Of a stretch of 64,000 nucleotides of DNA, positions 9,401 through 18,009 are shown piece after piece. This DNA is from Algoriphagus sp. Its GTDB lineage: Bacteria; Bacteroidota; Bacteroidia; Cytophagales; Cyclobacteriaceae. How positions within the stretch are numbered: position 1 is the first letter of the stretch; each line of letters begins with the position of its first letter. Position numbers and translations under genes: made by a program. The stretch spans positions 186,001-250,000 of the forward strand of contig NZ_JABXIN010000013.1 in the NCBI RefSeq assembly GCF_013373065.1. The letters are read 5' to 3'. The notes under the pieces were generated by a model. It saw nothing but the letters and a program-made list of their open reading frames with translations. It had not been told where the DNA came from and ran no database searches.

Positions 9401-9598
9401 TTAGGAAGACTTTCCCTGACTTTTTTGGTATAGAAACCAAAAATAACCGGGAAAGATCAGTGCTTTTAGCTTCCAATCATTCTTTTCCCGAAGGGACAAG
9501 CTGGAATTTTCATGGACCTTTCGATACATTTTGCTAGCCAAAAGCGTGTGTCCGATCAATAGTAAAAAAAGGACAGCATAAAGAATCAGTTCCTCCAT
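9401..9598 (-). CDS. Small single-pass membrane protein, function unknown
   Basis: This 65-residue protein has one N-terminal transmembrane helix (about 3-22, LILYAVLFLLLIGHTLLA) followed by a basic, Ser-rich tail with a second moderately hydrophobic stretch KALIFPGYFWFLYQK. Its start lies directly before prmA's stop (gap of one base in the minus direction), so it is likely co-transcribed downstream of tpiA and prmA. I do not recognise a named family. The operon position and membrane-protein composition are the reasons to keep it. Confidence 0.65.
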   Translation of the reverse strand: MEELILYAVLFLLLIGHTLLASKMYRKVHENSSLSLREKNDWKLKALIFPGYFWFLYQKSQGKSS

Positions 9599-9599
9599 A

Positions 9600-10427
9600 T
9601 TATTTTTTAGTGAAGACTAAAGCAGCCCAATTATCCTTGTTTGACTGTTTAATCAATTCAAGATTTAGTCCTTTACAATGATTGACCAAATCGGGAATAT
9701 CTTCTACATAAAACCCACTCAATAAAAGAAAGGCTCTCGGTTTCATTAATTGGGCATAGACATCTAATTCATCCAGCAAAACATTCTTATTGATATTGGC
9801 CAAAACGATGTCATAGGGTCCTTGGGGATTGACTTCTCGAATGGTTCCCAGTCCCATTTGGGCAGGAACTTGGTTGAGTTGGAAATTTTCGTTTCCATTA
9901 TCCACACACCAATCATCGATATCAAAAGCCTCGACTGAAGTTGCACCTAACTTATTAGCCATGATGGCCAAAATTCCTGTACCGGAACCTACATCCAAAA
10001 CTCTTTTTCCCTTATGATCAATTTGACCCTGAAGTTGGAGCATTTGGTAGGTCGTGGCATGATGACCGGTGCCAAAGGACATTTTGGGATTGATCACAAT
10101 TTCATATCGATACCCCGCTTGGCCGGGATGAAAAGAGGCACGTACATAGACCAAATCATCAACAGCAATGGGATCGTAGTTTTTCTCCCATTCTTCATTC
10201 CAGTTGACTTTTTGGGTAAGACTTTCGTGGATTTGGATTTGAGCTGGCTCCCGGTAGCGATCAATGATTTCTTCGAAAGCCTCTTTATCAAAAGTATCCA
10301 AGGGAGAATAGCAATCAAACCCTTCCTCCGTTTCCAGAAATGCGTCGAACCCTATCGCAGATAATTCAGCAATCAAGATTTCTCGAAAGTCCTCCGTACA
10401 GGCGACCTTAAATTCCCGGTAGTCCAT
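9600..10427 (-). CDS. prmA: Ribosomal protein L11 methyltransferase PrmA
   Basis: This 275-residue SAM-dependent enzyme methylates ribosomal protein L11. The N-terminal substrate-recognition domain is followed by WNEEWEKNYDPI, KMSFGTGHHATT (107-120 region), the SAM motif VLDVGSGTGIL, and the acceptor-site motif VLANINKNVL (NPPF-like position). These are diagnostic for PrmA. It lies 6 bases after the tpiA stop and 1 base before the small membrane gene, forming the operon tpiA-prmA-membrane protein. Confidence 0.92.
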   Translation of the reverse strand: MDYREFKVACTEDFREILIAELSAIGFDAFLETEEGFDCYSPLDTFDKEAFEEIIDRYREPAQIQIHESLTQKVNWNEEWEKNYDPIAVDDLVYVRASFHPGQAGYRYEIVINPKMSFGTGHHATTYQMLQLQGQIDHKGKRVLDVGSGTGILAIMANKLGATSVEAFDIDDWCVDNGNENFQLNQVPAQMGLGTIREVNPQGPYDIVLANINKNVLLDELDVYAQLMKPRAFLLLSGFYVEDIPDLVNHCKGLNLELIKQSNKDNWAALVFTKK

Positions 10428-10433
10428 CCCTTT

Positions 10434-11195
10434 TTAATAGGATTTAGCGATATCGATAAAGTCGCGTGATTTCAAGGAAGCTCCTCCTATTAGACCACCG
10501 TCTACATCTGGTTTGGAAAGCAATTCGGCCGCATTGGAAGGTTTCATGCTTCCTCCATACAAGATGGAAATCGAATCCGCTACTTCTTTTCCATATTTGG
10601 AAGCGATATGTCTGCGCAGGGCAGAGTGCATTTCTTGGGCTTGTTCAGCAGTTGCGGTTTTACCGGTTCCGATCGCCCAAATAGGTTCGTAAGCAATCAC
10701 CACCTGCGAAATTTCTTCTGCCGAAAGGTCAAAAAGACTATCTGTCAATTGGTATTTCACATTGGGTTCATGGGTACCAGCTTCCCGGATATCCAAGGAT
10801 TCACCACAACAAAAAATCGGTTTCAAACCAGCGGCAAGCGCTTGCTTGACTTTTGTAGCGAGGAGTTCATTGCTTTCTTTGAAATATTCTCTACGCTCGG
10901 AATGCCCGATGATCACATAATCAACGCCGAAAGAAGCCAAAATTGGAGCAGAAACTTCCCCAGTGTATGCTCCAGATTCCTTGTCAGAGCAATTTTGAGC
11001 ACCTACAAAAATATTTGATGCTTCTCCGATCAATTTTTTTACCACATAGAGATGCGGAAAAGGTGGATTCAGAACTAAGGTCACTCCGTCCAAATTTTCA
11101 TCTTTGGCCATTTGAACAATTTCGGAGGTTAGTTTTTGACCTTCTTCATAGGTCATATTCATTTTCCAGTTTCCGGCTATGATTTTCTTTCGCAT
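10434..11195 (-). CDS. tpiA: Triosephosphate isomerase
   Basis: The 253-residue enzyme interconverts dihydroxyacetone phosphate and glyceraldehyde 3-phosphate in glycolysis. All signatures are present: GNWKMN near the start (catalytic Lys), IGHSERRE (catalytic His), AYEPIWAIGTGKTA (catalytic Glu and loop 6) and the phosphate-binding ILYGGSMKPSNA near the C-terminus. It is the first gene of the minus-strand group and is divergent from recX, with 66 bases between the two starts that must hold both promoters. Confidence 0.97.
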   Translation of the reverse strand: MRKKIIAGNWKMNMTYEEGQKLTSEIVQMAKDENLDGVTLVLNPPFPHLYVVKKLIGEASNIFVGAQNCSDKESGAYTGEVSAPILASFGVDYVIIGHSERREYFKESNELLATKVKQALAAGLKPIFCCGESLDIREAGTHEPNVKYQLTDSLFDLSAEEISQVVIAYEPIWAIGTGKTATAEQAQEMHSALRRHIASKYGKEVADSISILYGGSMKPSNAAELLSKPDVDGGLIGGASLKSRDFIDIAKSY

Positions 11196-11261
11196 CGTCA
11201 GATAAAATTTTGTTAGGTTTGAGAAAAGCTTAAGAATAAATTTTCGATAAAATTAATCAAA

Positions 11262-11762
11262 ATGTCCGGTTGGGGAAGGAATAACCCGCAGCAAGCCCGA
11301 AAAACCACTTGGTCCGCTGAAGAAGCCAAAGAAAAAATCGCTGCTTTTTGTGCATATCAGGAGCGATGTATTTGGGATGTTCGAAGGAAGCTGTTTGAAA
11401 AAGGCATTTCTGGTGCAAAGGAGGAGGAATTGATTCAATTCTTGCTGAAGGAAAAATTTTTGGATGAGGAACGTTTTTCAAGAGCTTTTGCCCGGGGAAA
11501 GTTTCGTCTGAAAAAGTGGGGGAGAAACCGAATCCGAATGGAATTGAAAATGCGGCAAATCCCGGAACCATTGATTCGGAAAGGGCTAGCTGAAATTGAT
11601 CCTGTGGGATATTACGATACCTTATTAGGAGAGGCAGAGAAGAAATGGGAAAAGACCAAGGAATCTGACCCTTACAAAAAACGCTTTAAGGTCGTGGGTT
11701 ATTTGATGCAGCGGGGCTTTGAACAGGATTTGGTACAGGAAGCGATAGATTCACTATTGTGA
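11262..11762 (+). CDS. recX: Regulatory protein RecX
   Basis: This 166-residue helical protein is a RecX family member, which in other bacteria inhibits RecA filament growth and recombinase activity. Features include AFCAYQERCIWDVRRKLFE (in parts: CIWDVRRKL), FLDEERFSRAFARGKFRLKKWGRNRI (in parts: DEERFSRAF, KWGRNRI) and the repeated three-helix motif ending GYLMQRGFEQDLVQEAI. The N-terminus WGRNNPQQARK is a basic extension. recA is not adjacent. It stands alone on the plus strand, divergent from tpiA. Confidence 0.88.
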   Translation: MSGWGRNNPQQARKTTWSAEEAKEKIAAFCAYQERCIWDVRRKLFEKGISGAKEEELIQFLLKEKFLDEERFSRAFARGKFRLKKWGRNRIRMELKMRQIPEPLIRKGLAEIDPVGYYDTLLGEAEKKWEKTKESDPYKKRFKVVGYLMQRGFEQDLVQEAIDSLL

Positions 11763-11819
11763 GATAGGGAGTAATAGGAACGAAATATGAATGGCTGTTT
11801 TGGGTTGTCGCTATTTTTG

Positions 11820-11849
11820 AAATACGAGTTACGAAGTACGAAATACGAG
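11820..11849. repeat. Short TACGAA/TACGAG direct repeat
   Basis: Four imperfect units of about 7-8 bases (TACGAG, TTACGAAG, TACGAAA, TACGAG) follow one another in the gap between recX and the desaturase gene. The pattern is visible directly; its origin is unknown. Confidence 0.6.
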
Positions 11850-11963
11850 CGGAAGAGCACGGTTAGAAGTGAAACTTAGAGTCTTTGCCCGAACTTTCCA
11901 ACTTTACTACCTTCAAACATAAAGCTTTGCTAGTAGTGCTGTCAATCCGTTTTGGTGGACAAA

Positions 11964-12000
11964 TTTTTCAATCTTCCAATCTTTCAATTTTTCAATCCTT
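11964..12000. repeat. TTTCAATC-type tandem repeat reaching into the desaturase 3' end
   Basis: Units TTTTTCAATC, TTCCAATC, TTTCAAT and TTTTTCAATCC repeat in tandem. The last unit covers the stop codon (11992-11994) and final codons of the minus-strand desaturase, so the repeat supplies the protein's last residues. Confidence 0.6.
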
Positions 12001-13458
12001 AATAAACCCACACATAATCTTTGCAGAAAGAAGCGAAAGGGGAATTCCGCCTCCAGGATGAACAGAACCTCCGCAGAAATAGAGATTTTTGATATCGGAG
12101 GAATAGTTGGCGTGGCGTAGGAAAGCAGCGAATTTGTTATTGGAGCTGTTGCCATACAAAGCTCCATTAGCACTCGATGTTTTGAACTCTATACTTCTCG
12201 GCTCGAGCACATCTTCTACTTCTATTAAGGGCTCCAAGTCTGTTTTAAGAATCCGATTGATCTTGGCGATCATGTTTTTTCGTGCTTCTGCAATGAGACT
12301 ATCCCAATCCTGTCCTTGATTATTGGGGACATTGATCATGGTAAACCAGTTCATACAGCCTTCTGGGGCATCATCCGGTTTACAGACTGAGGTAATGTTG
12401 ATGTAAACGGTCGGATCTTGATAGATGCTTCCCTTTTTGAAAATGTGTTCAAATTCAGTTTGATAATCCTCCGAAAAGAGGATATTGTGAAGCCCCAATT
12501 CCGGGAATTGTTTTTTGATACCCCAATAAAAAATCAAGGCAGAACTGGATTTGGGTTGACTGAGTAGTTTTTTGGGTTGCTTTTGCTTACGTAAAATAGT
12601 TTTGTAAGCATTCACCATGTCCATATTATTCACCACCACAGCTGCAGGATGTGATTTGCCTTTTACTTGGATGCCCACTGCTTTGCCATTTTCCACTAGA
12701 ATTTCCTCTACTTTGGAATTGAAATGGAATTTTACTCCTAAATCCAGGGCCAATTGATAAAGGCTAAGCGTAATGTCATGCATGCCTTTTTTGGGGAAAT
12801 AAGCTCCGATGTTGAATTCCAAATGAGGGATAATATTCAAGGTTGCGGGCGTCTGATAGGGGTCCGAACCGTTATAAGTTGCATAGCGATTGAATAGTTG
12901 AACCAATTTCGGGTTTTGGAATTGGCGCTCGTTGGCTTGATTCATCGTAGAGAATATCCCCAACTTTCCCATTTTCAAATAGGATTTGATGGCTTGGGCA
13001 TTGGTCCAGGTGCTAAGCTGGTGCAGGGAACGGTGCATGAAGAGTGGTGCCAAATGCTCATAGATATAGGCTGAGTTTTGGAGCGCTTTTCGGATATGGT
13101 CGGCCGGTTCACCCAACTTGCTCTCAACCTCCTCGGCAAATCGGTTAATATCCGCCCAAGCTTTTACTTGCTTGCCATCCTCCCAAAAGTAATGACAGGC
13201 CACTTCTAATTTCTCATAATCGAAGTAATCTTGCGGATTTTTCCCCGCCAATCTAAAAAGTTCTTCCACTTGCTCTGGCAGGGTGAAAAGGGAAGGACCT
13301 GCATCGAATCGGTAACCTTTTAATTGAATTTCGGAGAGTTTGCCACCGGGATAGGCATTGGCTTCGAATACTTCGACTTGATAGCCTTGGACAGCTAGAC
13401 GGATAGAGGAGGCGATCCCGGCTATCCCGGATCCGATGACGATGGCAGTTTTCTTCAT
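11992..13458 (-). CDS. Phytoene desaturase (CrtI/CrtD)-family FAD oxidoreductase
   Basis: The 488-residue protein is a carotenoid-desaturase-type amine oxidase. The FAD dinucleotide motif VIGSGIAGIASSIRLA (about 7-22) is followed by EANAYPGGKLSE, FDAGPSLFTLPE and, near the C-terminus, the family signature YFCGGSVHPGGGIPLSLLSAK (quoted as GGSVHPGGGIPL). Such enzymes insert double bonds into phytoene, or, as CrtD, into hydroxylated carotenoids. No crtB, crtZ or crtY neighbours are present. Being outside a crt cluster, a CrtD-like 3,4-desaturase is one option, but this is inference. The C-terminal codons run into a TTTCAATC tandem repeat. Confidence 0.82.
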   Translation of the reverse strand: MKKTAIVIGSGIAGIASSIRLAVQGYQVEVFEANAYPGGKLSEIQLKGYRFDAGPSLFTLPEQVEELFRLAGKNPQDYFDYEKLEVACHYFWEDGKQVKAWADINRFAEEVESKLGEPADHIRKALQNSAYIYEHLAPLFMHRSLHQLSTWTNAQAIKSYLKMGKLGIFSTMNQANERQFQNPKLVQLFNRYATYNGSDPYQTPATLNIIPHLEFNIGAYFPKKGMHDITLSLYQLALDLGVKFHFNSKVEEILVENGKAVGIQVKGKSHPAAVVVNNMDMVNAYKTILRKQKQPKKLLSQPKSSSALIFYWGIKKQFPELGLHNILFSEDYQTEFEHIFKKGSIYQDPTVYINITSVCKPDDAPEGCMNWFTMINVPNNQGQDWDSLIAEARKNMIAKINRILKTDLEPLIEVEDVLEPRSIEFKTSSANGALYGNSSNNKFAAFLRHANYSSDIKNLYFCGGSVHPGGGIPLSLLSAKIMCGFIKD

Positions 13459-13605
13459 ATCAACCCAATAAAAACAAGAATGAGGGGGTCTTGTTTAATC
13501 CCATTTTGAGTATTTGAAGATAGTATAGAATATGCGAAGATGGAATTTTACTTTCCGAAAGAATTATTTGAATATTTCTAGAAAATATTTTTCAAAAGCA
13601 TTTTT

Positions 13606-13637
13606 TTGTATTTAAAAAACACTTAATATTACATTAG
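13606..13637 (+). promoter_or_regulatory. Predicted promoter for the large lipoprotein gene
   Basis: TTG at 13606-13608, a 21-base spacer, then TACATTAG at 13630-13637, one mismatch from the Bacteroidota -7 consensus TAnnTTTG. It ends 17 bases before the ATG at 13655, in very AT-rich DNA. Confidence 0.4.
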
Positions 13638-13654
13638 AATATCTTATCATCACT

Positions 13655-14950
13655 ATGAAAAAAACTTTTACATCGGGCTTCTTGGGATTGGTAATCTCTG
13701 GCCTATTACTCAGTGCTTGTAGCCAAGTAGCTACGTATGAAAGCGAAGATTTGACTTTGGAGCAAGCCAAAGCAGACAAGGGGGGATTCACCTTGAGTCC
13801 TTATGGGAATACCAATGGAAATGAGAATGCTGCTGTACTTAATGGAGGAGGTAATTGTTCAGTTGATTGTATAACTGATTCTTCTTCGGATGAATTTGCA
13901 GCTACTGCTTCTTCTCTCCCTGTTTCTTGGGGTGGCCCAAATCAGGATAGAGATAGCAAAGTTCTTTCTGTTAAAGTTTGGAATACTTTGACCACCATTG
14001 AATATGAATTAACTATTAATACCACAGCTAACAATGCTGGAAACCTTCAATATTATGATGAAGACCTTGGTGATTGGGTGAACATTGGTTCAATGGAGGA
14101 CGAAGTCCCTTTCTCCGTTTCAAGACCTTTACCTGATGGTTGGTCGTCTTGTGATGTAATCACCGAGCAATGGAGACAAAATGGAGGAGGAGCTGTAGCA
14201 AGTTTGGGAGATGTATCATATAATTTGATCGGTATCTGTACCACAACTACCATTTCGGAAGGTACAGAGGAGCCAATCTGTGAGGGTGATGTATTTACAA
14301 TTACAGCCTCAGTCGAATCGTATGGTGACTTCCAAGGAGGATCTATACAGATTTGGGATGAAAATGACCTAGTAGTTGCCTCTGCTGATGTGACCGAGTC
14401 TGTAAAATCTGTTTCTTATGATTTCTCAGGAAGTGCAGGTTCTTATGATTTTACTGCTCACTATGTGGGTGCTGGTTCTAACGGATACAATGACAGTGCG
14501 TCTAATCCGATTACTGTGGAAGTGGAAGAGTGTGATGATTGTGATGAAGAATCCTTTTCCTATAATGCAAATGTTGTAGATACAGATTTAGTGAATATTG
14601 TTTTTACATATGATGCTTCTGAAGCTTTAGAAAATGCTGAAGTGAAGTTTACTTTCCCTCAAATCCAAGACGCTAGCGTTGATGGTGAATACATCGCTCC
14701 AGATGAAAAGAAATATTCAGTGAATAATGATGGCAATAATACTGTGTTTACGTGGGTAGGTAATATTGGATGTACCGATGATACAGCAGTTACATTTGAG
14801 TTTGAAGTTTCAGCAGATTGTAATGCAAGTGGTAAAGCACAAATTTGGACTGATGCTAAAGTAAATGGAGAAAGTGTTAAAAATGATGATACTCCAAATA
14901 TTAAGTTTTCTTGCACAGATCAAGAAATTACAGAAAGTAATGAGGATTAA
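13655..14950 (+). CDS. Large acidic surface lipoprotein, function unknown
   Basis: This 431-residue protein has a lipoprotein signal peptide with lipobox LLSAC (Cys22), so it is probably displayed in or beyond the outer membrane. The mature part is acidic and rich in Asp, Asn, Ser and Thr, with scattered Cys pairs (CSVDC, ECDDCDEE). The region from about 215 to 295 looks like an Ig-like beta domain (TITASVESYGDFQGGSIQI, in part), and a second beta-rich domain follows from about 300. I do not recognise the family. The gene stands alone with its own promoter-like sequence and a strong terminator, so it is a single-gene transcript. Confidence 0.7.
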   Translation: MKKTFTSGFLGLVISGLLLSACSQVATYESEDLTLEQAKADKGGFTLSPYGNTNGNENAAVLNGGGNCSVDCITDSSSDEFAATASSLPVSWGGPNQDRDSKVLSVKVWNTLTTIEYELTINTTANNAGNLQYYDEDLGDWVNIGSMEDEVPFSVSRPLPDGWSSCDVITEQWRQNGGGAVASLGDVSYNLIGICTTTTISEGTEEPICEGDVFTITASVESYGDFQGGSIQIWDENDLVVASADVTESVKSVSYDFSGSAGSYDFTAHYVGAGSNGYNDSASNPITVEVEECDDCDEESFSYNANVVDTDLVNIVFTYDASEALENAEVKFTFPQIQDASVDGEYIAPDEKKYSVNNDGNNTVFTWVGNIGCTDDTAVTFEFEVSADCNASGKAQIWTDAKVNGESVKNDDTPNIKFSCTDQEITESNED

Positions 14951-14965
14951 TTGAAACACTCATAA

Positions 14966-14997
14966 AACCTCTGAGATCACTCTCAGAGGTTTTTTTA
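14966..14997 (+). terminator. Strong intrinsic terminator after the lipoprotein gene
   Basis: A perfect 11-bp stem AACCTCTGAGA / TCTCAGAGGTT with a TCAC loop is followed by a run of T. It lies 15 bases after the stop at 14950. Confidence 0.9.
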
Positions 14998-15017
14998 TGC
15001 CTTTTCGTTTCTTACAA

Positions 15018-15074
15018 TTACAACTTCACAAATACTCTTCTAAAGCTCGTTGCCTCAGCTATTCTTCCAAGAAG
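15018..15074 (-). pseudogene. Relic of the glyS 3' end
   Basis: Read on the minus strand, 15074 to 15018 gives LLGRIAEATSFRRVFVKL then a stop. The intact glycyl-tRNA synthetase gene 1.4 kb away ends HGRIAEATSFRRVFEKI then a stop. Over 39 bases (15031-15069 against 16472-16510) 33 are identical, and the differences inside the shared peptide are mostly silent. An in-frame stop lies just upstream (TAA at 15077-15075), so this is a fragment. Silent differences suggest it came from a gene that was under selection, such as a related but different glyS, rather than from recent local slippage. Confidence 0.75.
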
Positions 15075-15082
15075 TTATGCTT

Positions 15083-15198
15083 CTCGGAATTTGTAATTCC
15101 GAGTCCCTCTCATAGGATTTTAATCCGAAATAAACTTGATTTATAATAAGCGCAATATTTTTAGCCATCCTAAAAGTTCAAGATTGCAAATCTTGAAC
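15083..15198. repeat. Cluster of three small palindromes (REP-like)
   Basis: Three hairpin-forming sequences lie in 116 bases: arms CTCGGAATT/AATTCCGAG (15083-15103, loop TGT), GGATT/AATCC (15115-15126), and GTTCAAGATT/AATCTTGAAC (15176-15198, loop GCA). The first and third are perfect. Such palindromes between genes resemble REP elements mobilised by RAYT transposases in Bacteroidota, but no transposase gene is present here, so the link is inference. Confidence 0.6.
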
Positions 15199-15283
15199 AG
15201 CAAGGCCCTAAACAGCAATGTCAGCCACGATTTCCTTTTCTCCTTTCATTTCTCTTATTTTTAGTTCCCAAACCTACTCAACT

Positions 15284-16303
15284 ATGAAATCAAGTTTATT
15301 CGCATTTTTTCTAATCTTTGCTTTTGCCTGTTCACCCAAAACCGAAACCCAAGAAACCCCTCCTAAGCTTTCGGGTAACCCCATTTTTGAAGGCTGGTAT
15401 GCAGATCCGGAAGGGGTAGTTTTCGGAGACGAATATTGGATCTACCCGACTTTTTCGGCACGCTACAAGGATCAGCTCCATTTCGATGCATTTTCTTCCA
15501 AAGATCTAGTCACCTGGGAAAAGCACGAAAGAATCCTGGATACTGCCGCCATCAAATGGGCCCGTCAAGCCATGTGGGCTCCGGCAGCCATCGAAAAAGA
15601 TGGAAAGTATTATCTTTTCTTTTCTGCAAATGACATCCAAACTCCAGATCGTCCGGGCTATGATCCCAATAATGACATCAACCATTTTGGAGGAATAGGA
15701 ATTGCTGTGGCAGATAATCCCGGTGGACCCTTCAAAGATTATCTGGGTGAGCCTCTACTTTCTGAATTTTACAATGGCGCTCAGCCTATCGATCAGTTTG
15801 TCTTCAAGGATGTAGACGGAACGCATTACTTCTTTTATGGGGGCTGGGGACATTGTAATTTGGGTAAATTAAATGCTGATTTCACCGGCTTTGAGCCTTG
15901 GGAAGATGGTGAACTTTTCCACGAAATCACGCCTGAAGGCTATGTGGAAGGGCCTTTTATGTTCTTAAGAAACGGAACCTATTACCTGATGTGGTCCGAA
16001 GGAGGTTGGACTAATGAAAGCTACAAAGTGGCCTATGCCATGGCTGATTCCCCTACAGGACCTTTTGAACGAGTGGGAACCATACTGGAAAGAGACAGCA
16101 TCGCGACAGGAGCAGGACATAATTCCGTAATCCATAAACCAAATTCAGACGATTGGTATATGGTCTATCACCGAAGACCTATCCCCAATGAGGATAGGGA
16201 TCATCGTGTTACCTGTATCGATGTGATGGAATTTAATGAGGATGGAACCATCAAACCAATCGTGATGACATTTGAAGGGGTGGCGGCAAATCCAATTGAT
16301 TGA
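15284..16303 (+). CDS. GH43-family glycoside hydrolase lipoprotein
   Basis: The 339-residue protein has a lipoprotein-type signal peptide (MKSSLFAFFLIFAFAC, Cys16) and one five-bladed beta-propeller of glycoside hydrolase family 43. The three expected acidic residues are visible: Asp41 in WYADPEG (base), Asp170 in QPIDQFVF (pKa modulator) and Glu222 in YVEGPFMF (acid). GH43 enzymes cut arabinose- or xylose-containing side chains or arabinan. I chose the ATG at 15284; an in-frame ATG at 15218 would bury the signal peptide. The gene sits alone between a glyS relic with palindromes and the intact glyS, which suggests insertion at the glyS 3' end. Confidence 0.88.
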   Translation: MKSSLFAFFLIFAFACSPKTETQETPPKLSGNPIFEGWYADPEGVVFGDEYWIYPTFSARYKDQLHFDAFSSKDLVTWEKHERILDTAAIKWARQAMWAPAAIEKDGKYYLFFSANDIQTPDRPGYDPNNDINHFGGIGIAVADNPGGPFKDYLGEPLLSEFYNGAQPIDQFVFKDVDGTHYFFYGGWGHCNLGKLNADFTGFEPWEDGELFHEITPEGYVEGPFMFLRNGTYYLMWSEGGWTNESYKVAYAMADSPTGPFERVGTILERDSIATGAGHNSVIHKPNSDDWYMVYHRRPIPNEDRDHRVTCIDVMEFNEDGTIKPIVMTFEGVAANPID

Positions 16304-16388
16304 TATCAGAAGGATAAAAGTGATAAAAATATTCTGATCTTCAGAGTTACAAATTCCAAGGAGCTATATAAGAGCCTGAAAATAAAAA

Positions 16389-16412
16389 ATGCTGCTTCCG
16401 GAGAAGCAGCAT
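16389..16412. terminator. Bidirectional terminator between the GH43 gene and glyS
   Basis: A perfect 10-bp stem ATGCTGCTTC / GAAGCAGCAT with a CGGA loop lies between two converging genes, with an A-run on the left side that serves minus-strand transcripts. Confidence 0.8.
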
Positions 16413-16458
16413 AATAATTGTCTTTGAAGCTGTCATTGTCTAACAGTAATAGCAGGAA

Positions 16459-17925
16459 TTATATCTTCTCAAAAACCCGTCTAAAGCTCGTCGCCTCAGC
16501 GATTCTGCCATGCAAATCGGAGATAGCAACTCGTTCTTGCTCAGTAGTATCTCGATGACGGATGGTCACCGTATTGTCTTCCAAAGTCTGATGATCTACG
16601 GCGATACAGAATGGCGTTCCGATCAAATCCTGACGGGTGTATCGCTTACCGATGGATGCAGCTTCCTCGTAAATAATATTGAAATCATATTTCAAAAGCT
16701 CCACAATTTCCTGAGCTTTTTCCGGTAAACCGTCTTTCTTGGTCAAAGGCAAAATCGCTGCCTTTACCGGAGCAACTGCAGGGTGGAACTTCAGATAAAC
16801 GCGTGTTTTGTCCTCGGTTTTCTCTTCAGTGTAGGCATTACAAAGCGTCAAGAGGAATAAGCGGTCCGCTCCAATAGAGGTCTCAATCACATAAGGAATG
16901 TAGTTCTGATTGATCTCCGGATCGAAGTACTGCTGCTTTTTCTTGGAGTATTCCTGATGAGATTTCAAGTCAAAGTCTGTGCGTGAGTGAATTCCTTCGA
17001 CTTCTTTGAAACCAAATGGGAATTCGTACTCGATATCCATGGCTGCATTGGCATAGTGCGCCAATTTCTCATGGTCATGCTTTCGGAGCTTTTCAGCCGG
17101 CGTACCCAATGCCAAATGCCAGTTCATCCGGGTCTCAGCCCATTGCTTGTACCAATCCAGCTCGGTGCCGGGGCGTACGAAGAATTGCATTTCCATCTGT
17201 TCGAATTCTCGCATACGGAAGATAAACTGGCGGGCGACGATCTCATTTCGGAAGGCTTTCCCAATTTGGGCGATACCAAAAGGAACCTTCATACGGGCAG
17301 TTTTCTGCACATTCAGGAAGTTGACAAAAATCCCCTGAGCCGTCTCCGGACGCAGGTAAATGGTGGAAGCATCGTCAGCTACAGAACCAACCTGCGTAGA
17401 AAACATCAGGTTGAACTGGCGCACATCGGTCCAATTGCTTGTGCCACTGATCGGACAGATGATGCCTTCATTGACGATTAAGTCACGAACTCCAGCCAAG
17501 TCCTCTGCTTCCAGCAATCTCGCCAGTGCAGCGGTGAGTTGTTTGGCTTCTTCAACTTTCCCCTCATTTTCTAACTTCGCAGCATGCTCCTCGACCAAGA
17601 CATCGGCGCGGTAGCGTTTTTTGCTGTCCTTGTTATCAATCATGGGATCATTGAATGAATCCACGTGACCGGAAGCCTTCCAAGTCGTCGGGTGCATAAA
17701 AATCGCCGCATCGATTCCCACAATATTCTCGTGGACACGGGTCATGGTTTCCCACCACAATCGCTTCAGATTGTTTTTCAACTCAATCCCATAAGCTCCA
17801 TAATCATAAACCGCTTGCAGGCCGTCGTAGATTTCCGAACTAGGGTACACAAACCCATACTCTTTGGCATGGGCAATTATATCTTTCAGTTGGGCGTTTT
17901 CCGCCGGAGTCGCTGTCTTTGCCAT
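16459..17925 (-). CDS. glyS: Glycine--tRNA ligase (eukaryotic-like, alpha2 type)
   Basis: The 488-residue enzyme charges tRNA-Gly. It is a class II synthetase of the single-chain homodimeric type used by Bacteroidota. Visible landmarks are FVYPSSEIYDGLQAVYDYG near the N-terminus (in parts: YPSSEIYDGL), GTSNWTDVRQFNLMF, motif 2 ARQFIFRMREFEQME, and motif 3 SIGADRLFLL, then an anticodon-binding domain ending ATSFRRVFEKI. I start it at the ATG at 17923-17925 (MAKTATPAE); an upstream TTG at 17934 is less likely. A diverged copy of its last codons lies at 15018-15074. Confidence 0.95.
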   Translation of the reverse strand: MAKTATPAENAQLKDIIAHAKEYGFVYPSSEIYDGLQAVYDYGAYGIELKNNLKRLWWETMTRVHENIVGIDAAIFMHPTTWKASGHVDSFNDPMIDNKDSKKRYRADVLVEEHAAKLENEGKVEEAKQLTAALARLLEAEDLAGVRDLIVNEGIICPISGTSNWTDVRQFNLMFSTQVGSVADDASTIYLRPETAQGIFVNFLNVQKTARMKVPFGIAQIGKAFRNEIVARQFIFRMREFEQMEMQFFVRPGTELDWYKQWAETRMNWHLALGTPAEKLRKHDHEKLAHYANAAMDIEYEFPFGFKEVEGIHSRTDFDLKSHQEYSKKKQQYFDPEINQNYIPYVIETSIGADRLFLLTLCNAYTEEKTEDKTRVYLKFHPAVAPVKAAILPLTKKDGLPEKAQEIVELLKYDFNIIYEEAASIGKRYTRQDLIGTPFCIAVDHQTLEDNTVTIRHRDTTEQERVAISDLHGRIAEATSFRRVFEKI

Positions 17926-18009
17926 AGGGCGCAAAATTAAGGAAACAAATTGATTTGGGGGAGGAAGGGATAGAAATTGATATTTCAGGTTTGAGTTGGC
18001 ACAAAATAA

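Noticed and set aside
10014..10364. 116-codon plus-strand frame
   Set aside because: It is antisense to prmA, which is supported by strong family motifs; no family likeness is seen in the antisense frame.
15018..15074. A second functional glycyl-tRNA synthetase gene
   Set aside because: Only the last 18 codons are left, and an in-frame stop lies directly upstream.
16987..17481. 164-codon plus-strand frame
   Set aside because: It lies antisense to glyS, whose class II synthetase motifs are clear, and has no signal, domain or neighbour support.
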